Assembly (NCBI RefSeq): GCF_004343585.1 | Contig: NZ_SLYW01000012.1 | Span: 57,742-121,741, forward strand | Origin: Neorhizobium sp. JUb45 | GTDB lineage: Bacteria; Pseudomonadota; Alphaproteobacteria; Rhizobiales; Rhizobiaceae | Length of the DNA stretch: 64,000 nucleotides | Direction: 5' to 3' | Shown: positions 16,465-23,336 of the stretch, in pieces | How the letters are laid out: every line of letters begins with the position of its first letter | Numbering within the stretch: the stretch's first letter is position 1 | Made by a program: the position numbers and the translations under genes | The notes under the pieces: generated by a model | The model's database searches: none | What the model was told of the DNA's origin: nothing | The model's input: the letters and a program-made list of their open reading frames with translations, nothing else

Positions 16465-17877
16465 CATTACAGTTGCGATTTTGATTTTAGGTGAGCGCGT
16501 CGGGCGGCAGCTTGATGCGCTCGTCTCCAACATGACCATGCGATGACGTAGGCAGGCTTTATGCGCCTCTGGGCAAGCTTATTAGCAATGCGTCGGACCT
16601 CCTGGATGGACCAGCGGATCAGATCTTGATGGTTCTCATCCGCGGTCTTTTTTGGGGCGCCGCGTTATTGGCGCGATATCGGATCACAGCCATCATTGCG
16701 AAGGCGAGCATGACGAGAGAGACATGGCGATGCCAGCCATGCCACGAGCGGGTCTCATTGTGATCGAGACCGAGCTCGTTCTTGGCGGTCTCGAAGCTAT
16801 CTTCGATTGCCCAACGGTGACCTTCGACGGAAACGAGCGTCTGAATGCCTGTTCCGGTTGGACACCAGGTCGTGAAGAATGCAAGATCACCATCGCTGAT
16901 ATTGCGCCGGATCAACAAGCCACGCGTCCAAAGCCCGGTTTGCGTATCACTGTATTCGTCGGCATCGAGATCGGCCAGTTCGCAGTAGGCCCAGTCATGA
17001 AGCCGCGCGCCTTTTGTGCCATCGCCGGCGGAAAGGCGCTGCCATGCAGTTGGATCGAGATCACGAGCAATCTCAAGAGCGGTTCCTGCGACGGAAGGCT
17101 TACCGGACCAAGAGCCAAAATGATGATCCGATTTAACGCCCAGAACATAACCTTTGCAGGCTCGGCGCAGCGCTCCTTCGACGTCTCCGACGCCATACAC
17201 GGCATCTGCTGCCACCCATGAAAAAGGCACATCGGCTACCAGCGCACGCCCGATCATATCGACGGCAAGGGCCGGCTTGGTGCCAAACGTTACAGCTTCA
17301 GGAACATGAGCGGCGGCAAGCCTTGCGGGATCGCTGGTCCAACTCTTGGGTAAGTAGAGGGCTCGATCGATAAAGGCATGCCCGCGAGCTGATACATAGG
17401 CGGCGAACACCCCGATCTGGCAGTTCGTTATCTTGCCCGCTGAACCTGTGTATTGACGCGAAACTCCGCAGGATGCCTTACCCTGCTTGAGAAAGCCGGT
17501 CTCATCAATGACAAGGACTGCATCATCAGTAGCAAGCTGCTCGATGACATACTCTCGCACGATGTCGCGGAGTTCGTCGGCCTCCCACCGTCCGCGACCC
17601 AGAATAGCTTGTTGCTTCCAAGGGCCTGAATCACCAGCCGCCTCAGCCCGCATCCAGCCCGTCTTACGGCGCTCGTCACCCAGTAAGCCATCCAGGAAAA
17701 GGTTTGCCGAAGCTGCAACGCGCTCCTGCGTAAACAGCCCGCGAATACGAGCCTTCACGTCTCGCAGCGACGATGCCCACAGGTCCAACGTTGTCTCGAT
17801 TGATGCACCCATCATCCATGACCTCCGAATCATGGAGACCATAGATTCAGAATTAACAAAAAATCGCAACTGTAATG
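16465..17877 (-). mobile_element. IS701-family insertion sequence, complete
   Basis: 1413 bases bounded by inverted repeats CATTACAGTTGCGATTTT at the left and AAAATCGCAACTGTAATG at the right, with TTAG duplicated on both sides. It carries one transposase gene on the minus strand. Perfect-looking ends and exact target duplication indicate a recent, intact insertion. Confidence 0.9.
16619..17815 (-). CDS. IS701-family transposase
   Basis: 398 residues starting MMGASIETTLDLW behind GGAGGTC. DDE-type catalytic regions are visible: VLVIDETGFLKQG (first Asp), WVAADAVYG (second Asp) and RWAIEDSFETAKNELGLD (Glu). The block GVSRQYTGSAGKITNCQIGVF is characteristic of IS701 transposases. Length is normal for the family. 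It catalyses cut-and-paste movement of the element. It appears intact. Confidence 0.9.
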   Translation of the reverse strand: MMGASIETTLDLWASSLRDVKARIRGLFTQERVAASANLFLDGLLGDERRKTGWMRAEAAGDSGPWKQQAILGRGRWEADELRDIVREYVIEQLATDDAVLVIDETGFLKQGKASCGVSRQYTGSAGKITNCQIGVFAAYVSARGHAFIDRALYLPKSWTSDPARLAAAHVPEAVTFGTKPALAVDMIGRALVADVPFSWVAADAVYGVGDVEGALRRACKGYVLGVKSDHHFGSWSGKPSVAGTALEIARDLDPTAWQRLSAGDGTKGARLHDWAYCELADLDADEYSDTQTGLWTRGLLIRRNISDGDLAFFTTWCPTGTGIQTLVSVEGHRWAIEDSFETAKNELGLDHNETRSWHGWHRHVSLVMLAFAMMAVIRYRANNAAPQKRPRMRTIKI

Positions 17878-17881
17878 TTAG
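17878..17881. repeat. 4-bp target-site duplication TTAG (right)
   Basis: Right-hand partner of 16461-16464. Confidence 0.85.
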
Positions 17882-18354
17882 GTATGATGACGATCGTGCC
17901 CCGACGCGAACGTGCACGAAAGTTGACGCCGGCCGAACCGCGTAAGCTCATGTCGCCGTCGCCGCCGTGATGCGCAACGATCACGTGCGCGGGGAGTGCA
18001 CCGAGCGTGTTATGGACAGGGCCGTGCTGCCAGCGTCCGGTAATCAAAGTGTCGCCGCGCCGCCCATCGGAAATGGTAACCGATGGCCTGGCGAGGATGC
18101 GTGCCATCCCGTCGAGCGCGTACTCGGAATCCTTGATGTGCATTGCTGGCGCTGGTGCCCGTGTCACCCGTGTTCGCCCCCTCACAAGCAGCCCGACCAA
18201 TCGATTTGCAGAATTTTCTAGCACGGAGGCACCGCGACCGCAATTTCGGAACAGTTGCCGCAAGCCGCAGACGGCGGGCCACAGAGGAAGAGGCTATCTC
18301 CAACACGTCGGACGTAACGTCGCGCCGACACTCAAAAATCGAAGGAGATCAGAC

Positions 18355-18597
18355 ATGACCCAGCAAAAATCCATCCTCGTCACCGGTGCCGGTTCGGGCT
18401 TTGGCAAGGCGGCCGCCATCGGTATGGCCAAGAACGGCCACCACATCATCGCAACGGCACAGGTGTCGTCGCAGGTCACCCCGCTTCGCGAAGAGGTAAA
18501 GGCGCTGGGGCTGTCCGAAAAAATCCGCATCGAACGCCTTGATCTGACCGATCCCTATGACATCAAGCAGGCCCAGGGCTGGGACATCGACATCGCG
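18355..18597 (+). pseudogene. SDR family oxidoreductase, 3'-truncated by IS110 remnant
   Basis: Starts MTQQKSILVTGAGSGFGKAAAIGMAKNGH behind GAAGGAGAT, giving a clear SDR cofactor-binding N-terminus (TGAGSGFG). Similarity continues to DPYDIKQAQGWDID at about 18595, just before the usual NNAG motif. From there the sequence is an IS110 transposase fragment on the opposite strand, and the frame ends at 18693 with foreign residues. The catalytic Tyr and Lys are lost, so the product is inactive. The divergent AraC gene is also broken. Confidence 0.75.
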
Positions 18598-18836
18598 ACA
18601 GTGCATTTGGGCAGTTCAGCAAAGAAGGTGACCAATTGGCCGCGCGACAGTTTCCTGCGCAAGACCACTCTTCCATCGCTTGCCGCGGCATGAACCTGAA
18701 ATACCCGCTTTGCAAGGTCCAGGCCGACGATGCTAACTTCCTTCATGGATGCTCTCTCCTCTAAGTGACGTTCTCGCGGATATCACTCTGGCACATTGCG
18801 ATGCCGTCGGGAGGGGGCATCCACTCCATCAGCTCT
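18597..18836 (-). mobile_element. IS110-family remnant with transposase N-terminus
   Basis: The minus strand from ATG at 18746 encodes MKEVSIVGLDLAKRVFQVHA and on to PKCTVAM, the N-terminal RuvC-like domain of an IS110 transposase with the first catalytic Asp in GLDLAK. Only ~52 residues survive before the junction with the SDR gene. Upstream sequence to about 18836 (GGGAGGGGGCATCCACTCC) resembles the 5' flank of IS110 elements. The outer end is not exactly defined. Confidence 0.7.
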
Positions 18837-19018
18837 CAGTGGAAATCAACACGCCGAGCTTGCGAAGAGCGCGCCTTACAGCGGCGGGTGGATTGTGAGG
18901 TGTTGGCATTTGTCGCCTTCGCACTACAAATATCGCCGATATGTGCCACGAAGATTACAATTTATCCAGATGACCGGCGCGGGAAGCTCTTATTTTCTTA
19001 TCGCTTGGATCACGCCCT

Positions 19019-19045
19019 ACAAAAAGCCCTGCCGCCAGGCAGGGC
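19019..19045 (-). terminator. intrinsic terminator of the HU gene
   Basis: 8-bp stem GCCCTGCC / GGCAGGGC with a 4-base loop. On the minus strand it is followed by TTTTTG. It lies 42 bases past the HU stop codon. Confidence 0.75.
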
Positions 19046-19086
19046 CATGCACGTTGAGAAACGTGGCGGCGCGCAAGTCGCGCCTG

Positions 19087-19365
19087 TTATTTGTTCAGGG
19101 TGTCTTTCAGGGCTTTCGCCGGCTGGAAGGCGAGCTTCCTTGCCGCCGCGACCTTGATCGTGGCGCCGGTGGAAGGGTTGCGGCCTTCACGTTCCGGCGT
19201 ATCCTTTACCTTGAATTTGCCGAAGCCAGGGATCGAGGTTTCCGCCCCGGACGTCGCGGCATCGGTAATTGCGGCAAAGACGGCTTCGACGATCGCCTTG
19301 CCCTGAACCTTGGTCAGCCCGTGCTCGGACGCGATCTTGTCTGCGATTTCATTGGTCGTGGTCAT
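19087..19365 (-). CDS. HU family DNA-binding protein
   Basis: 92 residues beginning MTTTNEIADKIASEHGLTKVQGKAIVEAVF. The DNA-binding arm signature FGKFKVKDTPEREGRNPSTGATI is present with the Arg-Asn-Pro tip that intercalates into DNA. HU proteins bend and compact DNA without strict sequence preference. Two Thr-rich N-terminal residues and a longer N-terminus distinguish it from the typical chromosomal hupB product. A GAAGGAAAAATC lies just upstream. An accessory-plasmid HU copy may help maintain or silence the plasmid. Confidence 0.9.
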   Translation of the reverse strand: MTTTNEIADKIASEHGLTKVQGKAIVEAVFAAITDAATSGAETSIPGFGKFKVKDTPEREGRNPSTGATIKVAAARKLAFQPAKALKDTLNK

Positions 19366-19652
19366 GATTTTTCCTTCGTTGATGTCCGAACCGTTCCATC
19401 GAGACGTGATTCTGTCACGCCGTCACCGCGCTGCTTCGTGGAATCCGGAGGGTTCTCCACACGAAATCGCGTATGCGCAGGCAGTAAATTCCCCTTCCAC
19501 TTTGCTTGCGCTCCTTCCTGTTTATGCGGGCACTTTGACGCTTGCAGCTGCGATGCAGATCCGGATGAGGTCGTCTTCAGGCCCGGACTGTATGCTTGCA
19601 TCTGCGGTTTGCGCGCTGGTACGACCCTCACCTGAAATGGAGCAAGGAAAAC

Positions 19653-20606
19653 ATGCGCATCAAATCAATCTTGGCTGCTACCACGGCAATCGCCGCTTCC
19701 CTCATCGGCAGCGCGACCGCAACTGTGGCTCAGGAACCGACAGCCTGCCAAACCGTGCGGTTTTCTGACGTTGGCTGGAGCGATATCTCGGCGACGACAG
19801 CAACCGCCTCGGTTGTCCTTGAGGCGTTGGGTTACAAGCCGCAAATCAAGCTCTTGTCTTTGCCGGTGACCTACTCGTCGTTGAAGAGCAAGGACATCGA
19901 TGTCTTCCTCGGGAACTGGATGCCTACAATGGAAGCGGATATCCGCCCCTATATCGAGGATAAAAGCGTCGAGACGCTCGGCGCCAATCTCGTTGGAGCC
20001 AAATACACGCTCGCCACCAACGCAAAAGGCGCCGAGCTCGGCATCAAGGACTTCAAGGACATTGTTACGCACGCCGACGCGCTTGGCGGCAAGATCTATG
20101 CGATCGAGCCAGGCAATGACGGCAACCGTCTGATCCTCGGCATGATCAAGAAGAACCATTTCGGGCTCGGGGCACTCGATATCGTCGAGTCTTCGGAGCA
20201 GGCCATGCTGGCTCAGGTCATGCGCGCCGACAGGGCGGGTGACGCGATCGTTTTTCTCGGATGGGAACCGCATCCGATGAATGCCGCGTTCAAGCTGACC
20301 TATCTGACTGGTGGCGATGATGTCTTTGGCCCCAATTTCGGGGGCGCCGAAGTGCGCACCAATGTACGCGCCGGCTATTTGCAGGAATGCCCGAACGTCG
20401 GTGCTTTCCTCAAGAACCTGAAATTTTCCCTGCCGATGGAAAACGAGATCATGGGTAGCATCCTCAATGACGGTGAAGACGCCGAAGACGCAGCCACAAC
20501 CTGGTTGAAGGCGAACGGCGCAGCGATCGAACCGTGGCTTGCGGGCGTAACCACAGCAGATGGCAAGCCCGGACTTGAAGCCGTCAAGTCTGAACTGGGC
20601 CTCTGA
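19653..20606 (+). CDS. choline/glycine-betaine ABC substrate-binding protein (ChoX-like)
   Basis: 317 residues. A signal peptide (MRIKSILAATTAIAASLIGSATATVAQ) precedes the mature domain. The sequence RFSDVGWSDISATTATASVVLEALGY and VFLGNWMPTMEADI are typical of rhizobial ChoX, whose aromatic residues cage the trimethylammonium group. The protein acts in the periplasm and would deliver choline to a ChoW/ChoV-type importer, but neither permease nor ATPase gene is adjacent. It may serve a chromosomal transporter or use another substrate. A strong hairpin follows the stop. Confidence 0.85.
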   Translation: MRIKSILAATTAIAASLIGSATATVAQEPTACQTVRFSDVGWSDISATTATASVVLEALGYKPQIKLLSLPVTYSSLKSKDIDVFLGNWMPTMEADIRPYIEDKSVETLGANLVGAKYTLATNAKGAELGIKDFKDIVTHADALGGKIYAIEPGNDGNRLILGMIKKNHFGLGALDIVESSEQAMLAQVMRADRAGDAIVFLGWEPHPMNAAFKLTYLTGGDDVFGPNFGGAEVRTNVRAGYLQECPNVGAFLKNLKFSLPMENEIMGSILNDGEDAEDAATTWLKANGAAIEPWLAGVTTADGKPGLEAVKSELGL

Positions 20607-20612
20607 CCCAGT

Positions 20613-20650
20613 CGACTGAAGGAAGCAGCATCGCTGGCTTCCTTCAGTCG
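20613..20650. terminator. 14-bp hairpin between choX-like gene and traG
   Basis: CGACTGAAGGAAGC and GCTTCCTTCAGTCG form a perfect 14-bp stem around AGCATCGCTG. It lies between convergent genes and may end transcription from both sides. T-runs are weak. Confidence 0.6.
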
Positions 20651-20655
20651 CTACG

Positions 20656-22605
20656 TCACAAGAGGCCGGTTGGCTTCGTATGGTCGGCCTGCTGATCTGT
20701 GTGAAACCTGTTTTGGCCGACACAGGGTGTCATGTCCCGCCGACGGAACCACATCGCGCGACCGCATCGCAGCGGCGCATTGCCCGCCGTGAAGACGATC
20801 TGTTCGTCGGCGCGCATTCGCAGGACCTCATGCGGCTGAATCAGCGGCCGGGCGGCCATTTGCTTTGAACGCGTCCGAGACGATCCGTGCGATTGGACGC
20901 TGCGGCTGATTTGATCGATTTCGACCGTGGTCGTGCCGCACCGACGCGAGATATAGTCAGCTGTTTCCGGGTCGTTGATCGCGGCGAATGAGATCCAGCT
21001 GGCGCTCTCGAACCACTTGCTGGACGCGTCGCGCCCACCATAGGTTTCCCGCAGCTGGCCGATGGACTGGTAGATCATCGTCAGCGTGATGCCGTACTTT
21101 CGTCCGGCATCACGCGCTGTCTCCAGCACCCGCATGTAACCGAGCCTTGCAATCTCATCGAGGAGAAACAATGCCCGGCCTTTGATCGCTCCATCGCGGT
21201 TGTAGATTGCGTTGAGGAAGGAGCCGATGATGACGCGCGCCAGCCCGGCATGGGTCTCCAAGGTCTTGAGGTCTATATTGATGAACACGTCGGTCTCGCC
21301 GTCTGCCAGTGCATCGGTGGAGAAGCTGGACCCGGACACCAGCGCGCCGTAGTTCGTGTAGCTCAGCCAGTGCGTCTCCTTGATCGCATTGGCGTAGACC
21401 CCACTGAACGTTTCCGGTGTCATGTTGACGAAGGCGGCGACATTCTCCTTCACGAAGTCGGATGCGGAATTATCGTAGATCTCTTGCAGGCGCGCGCGAA
21501 GCTTCGGCTCAGGCTCCGACAGATTGGCGCGGACCTGGCGCAGGGTCTGGTACTTCGCGTCCGTATGTCCGGAAAGGCAGACGTCGGCGATCATCGCTGT
21601 CAGAAGCTGGAGACCAGATGCACGGAAGAAGTCGTCGCGGACGCCGGTCGCGCGACCGCTGTCGCTCATGATCCATGACGCGACGGCGGCGATATCCTCT
21701 TCCTTTGTGCCGCCATGGCGACCGATCCAGTCGAGCGCATTGAAGCCAGAACCTGCATTCGTCGGGTCGAGGACAATGACGCGCCGCCCCGCCTTGCGTC
21801 GGTGCTCCGTCACCATCGGCGCGACCTCGTTGGACGGATCGAGCACGATGAGCGAGCCGCCCCATTTGAGAGCGGTGGGGACGGTCACAGACGTCGTCTT
21901 GAAACCACCCGAACCGGCGAAGACGATCCCGTGCGACGAGCCGAACGAGCCGTCGAAACACAACAGCGGCGCGGAGCCACCCTTGCCCCAGGTTGTCGGC
22001 TCACCCGGTCGAAACGCCGTCGCCGCCGGATCGTCCCGGTCGACACGATAACGCTCGCCGATGACGATACCGCCCGTTTCCGCAAAGAGCTTCTCCGCCT
22101 CCTGCATCCGCATCCAGTCCGCCTCCCCGTGCAGGGCGCGCTTGCCACGGATGCGACGCGGCTCGCTTCGCGAAAAGGCCGCATTGCCCATCCTGGCGAC
22201 GCGCAGCGCGAAGAATGTGGTGAGCAGTGCTGCGCCCGCTCCCACGATGGTTGAAGGATCGGCATAGGAGAGCAGCGTCCTTTCGGTGGGGACTTGCTCG
22301 GCAAACGCAAACAGGCGTGAGCCCTCCCTGATTGCTGCGACGATGACCACGCCGAAGCCGCCCGCGGCGACGCTCCAACCGGCCGCCCTAACGTTGATTG
22401 AGCCCCTGGTTCCGAAGAGAAACAGGAGACCGCAGGCGCCGGCGAGCACATAGGGCAATGCCAGCCCGATCCGCCCGAGCATCAGCTTTGCCTGATCGGT
22501 CGTACCGAACGCTGAGAGCCACCGTTCGATGCCGGGCAGGCCCAAACAAATGGCAGTCATGGCAATGGCCGGAATGCTTGCGACAAGTATCTTCCTAGGC
22601 GTCAT
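20656..22605 (-). CDS. traG: type IV coupling protein TraG
   Basis: About 649 residues from ATG 22605. N-terminal membrane segments are followed by a VirD4/TraG ATPase: a Walker A variant AGSGGFKTTSVTVPT near residue 225 and Walker B LFLLDEIARLGYM near 480. The preceding DPSNEVAP and RRVIVLDPTN are characteristic of TraG. The protein is the hexameric inner-membrane ATPase that links the relaxosome to the Trb channel during conjugation. It overlaps traD by 11 bases, and traC-traD-traG form one operon reading away from oriT. The C-terminus shows the usual HEVLRMRADEQI. Length is typical for Ti-type TraG. Confidence 0.95.
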   Translation of the reverse strand: MTPRKILVASIPAIAMTAICLGLPGIERWLSAFGTTDQAKLMLGRIGLALPYVLAGACGLLFLFGTRGSINVRAAGWSVAAGGFGVVIVAAIREGSRLFAFAEQVPTERTLLSYADPSTIVGAGAALLTTFFALRVARMGNAAFSRSEPRRIRGKRALHGEADWMRMQEAEKLFAETGGIVIGERYRVDRDDPAATAFRPGEPTTWGKGGSAPLLCFDGSFGSSHGIVFAGSGGFKTTSVTVPTALKWGGSLIVLDPSNEVAPMVTEHRRKAGRRVIVLDPTNAGSGFNALDWIGRHGGTKEEDIAAVASWIMSDSGRATGVRDDFFRASGLQLLTAMIADVCLSGHTDAKYQTLRQVRANLSEPEPKLRARLQEIYDNSASDFVKENVAAFVNMTPETFSGVYANAIKETHWLSYTNYGALVSGSSFSTDALADGETDVFINIDLKTLETHAGLARVIIGSFLNAIYNRDGAIKGRALFLLDEIARLGYMRVLETARDAGRKYGITLTMIYQSIGQLRETYGGRDASSKWFESASWISFAAINDPETADYISRRCGTTTVEIDQISRSVQSHGSSRTRSKQMAARPLIQPHEVLRMRADEQIVFTAGNAPLRCGRAMWFRRRDMTPCVGQNRFHTDQQADHTKPTGLL

Positions 22606-22807
22606 CGGCGAATGCCTTCGCACCGAGTTCACTCAGGCGGCTTCGCTCCGCCTCGTCCGACTTGATCCGCGCGCCGGCATCGATCAGGAGCCCGAGCAGC
22701 AGCGCACGCTTCTCGTAGCGGAGGCCAGCCTTGACGATCAGTCCGCCGAGTTCGATTTTCTCCCGCGCGTCTTTCTTGCGGGCTTCGGTCGCAGTCATCT
22801 TCTGCAT
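22595..22807 (-). CDS. traD: conjugal transfer protein TraD
   Basis: 70 residues, MQKMTATEARKKDAREKIELGGLIVKAGLRYE to KAFADDA. This matches the short TraD of Ti-type plasmids, an accessory DNA-processing protein of unclear mechanism. It lies between traC (4-base gap) and traG (11-base overlap). A second ATG at 22798 is possible. The open frame continues further upstream but there it merely shadows traC. Confidence 0.85.
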   Translation of the reverse strand: MQKMTATEARKKDAREKIELGGLIVKAGLRYEKRALLLGLLIDAGARIKSDEAERSRLSELGAKAFADDA

Positions 22808-22811
22808 GCGC

Positions 22812-23084
22812 TCAAGCCTCAGGAGATTGGACCGCAGCCTCGCCAGCGCCGTTCGGCGACGTGGTCGCAGGCTTGCGTCCTTGGGCGGGTTTCGTTCCTT
22901 CGCGAAAGCGGCCGGCGACCTCCTCGAACGCGGACAAAAGGTCGGCCTCTTCGATCTCGATCTCCCCGAGGCCTGCCCGTATCGCGATCCGACCGATGCG
23001 CTCGGCGTCACGTGTTTCCGCCTCCTTCAGCTTCTCCTGCAGGCGAGCAATTTCTTCCCGGATTTTGGCAGTTGGCTTCTTCAT
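22812..23084 (-). CDS. traC: conjugal transfer protein TraC
   Basis: 90 residues starting MKKPTAKIREEIARLQEKLKEAETRDAERIGRIA, preceded by GAGGAAG. A coiled-coil N-terminal half and an acidic region EIEIEEADLLSAFEEVAGRF match TraC of Ti-type plasmids, a component of the relaxosome that helps TraA at oriT. It is the first gene of the leftward operon, 250 bases from traA with oriT between them. An Ala/Pro-rich tail ends the protein. Confidence 0.9.
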   Translation of the reverse strand: MKKPTAKIREEIARLQEKLKEAETRDAERIGRIAIRAGLGEIEIEEADLLSAFEEVAGRFREGTKPAQGRKPATTSPNGAGEAAVQSPEA

Positions 23085-23153
23085 GGGCTTGGCTTCCTCG
23101 TTGCTGATGGTTCGATGGAGACGAACCGTGCCCCGCATTTTCTACCGCTGGAA

Positions 23154-23171
23154 AGATGCAGATTTGCACCT
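23154..23171. promoter_or_regulatory. tra-box-like palindrome in the traC-traA gap
   Basis: AGATGCAGATTTGCACCT contains TGCA-N4-TGCA, the half-site arrangement of the 18-bp TraR-binding tra box (core TGCAGATCTGCA in Ti plasmids). It differs from that core at one central base. It lies between the divergent traC and traA operons, where a tra box would switch on both. A TraR gene is present at 40883. Confidence 0.6.
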
Positions 23172-23220
23172 CGCCAAAGCGCCAGCTTTTGGCGAATGAT
23201 CCCGCCGTTTCGAAGAAGCG

Positions 23221-23257
23221 GATCCAAGGGCGCAATTATACGTCGCTGACGCGACGT
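23221..23257. other. oriT: origin of transfer (Q-type oriT)
   Basis: The stretch GATCCAAGGGCGCAATTATA followed by CGTCGCTGACGCGACGT fits the oriT of Ti-type plasmids. On the minus strand TATAATTGCGCCCTTGG resembles the RSF1010-type nick region TAAGTGCGC/CCT, with nicking expected between the two C residues. The adjacent ACGTCGC-TGA-GCGACGT inverted repeat is the usual TraA recognition hairpin. It sits between traC and traA. Confidence 0.85.
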
Positions 23258-23336
23258 GCTCGAAAGAGCGGATTTGCGGGGCCGCCTCTATCTTCGAACA
23301 GATTGGAAACGTTCGTAAAATGGGGAAGATTAGCTA

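Larger units (their letters stand above)
15833..18143 (-). pseudogene. AraC-family regulator disrupted by IS701-family insertion
   Basis: Two pieces of one gene flank the insertion sequence. The upstream piece (17882-18143) encodes MHIKDSEYALDGMARILARP to RRGTIVIIP; the downstream piece (15833-16460) encodes KAQEGRWDIEGTSDV to the AraC DNA-binding domain (IGLDELAALMHLSRFHFCTAFK and a second helix-turn-helix ending SEFRRRL). Deleting 16465-17877 plus one TTAG restores an uninterrupted frame (IIP-K-AQEG). The protein was ~290 residues; the start could be further upstream (18263). It is divergent from the truncated SDR gene at 18355, its probable former target. A restart at 16294 would give a DNA-binding-domain-only protein of 153 residues. 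Confidence 0.8.
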
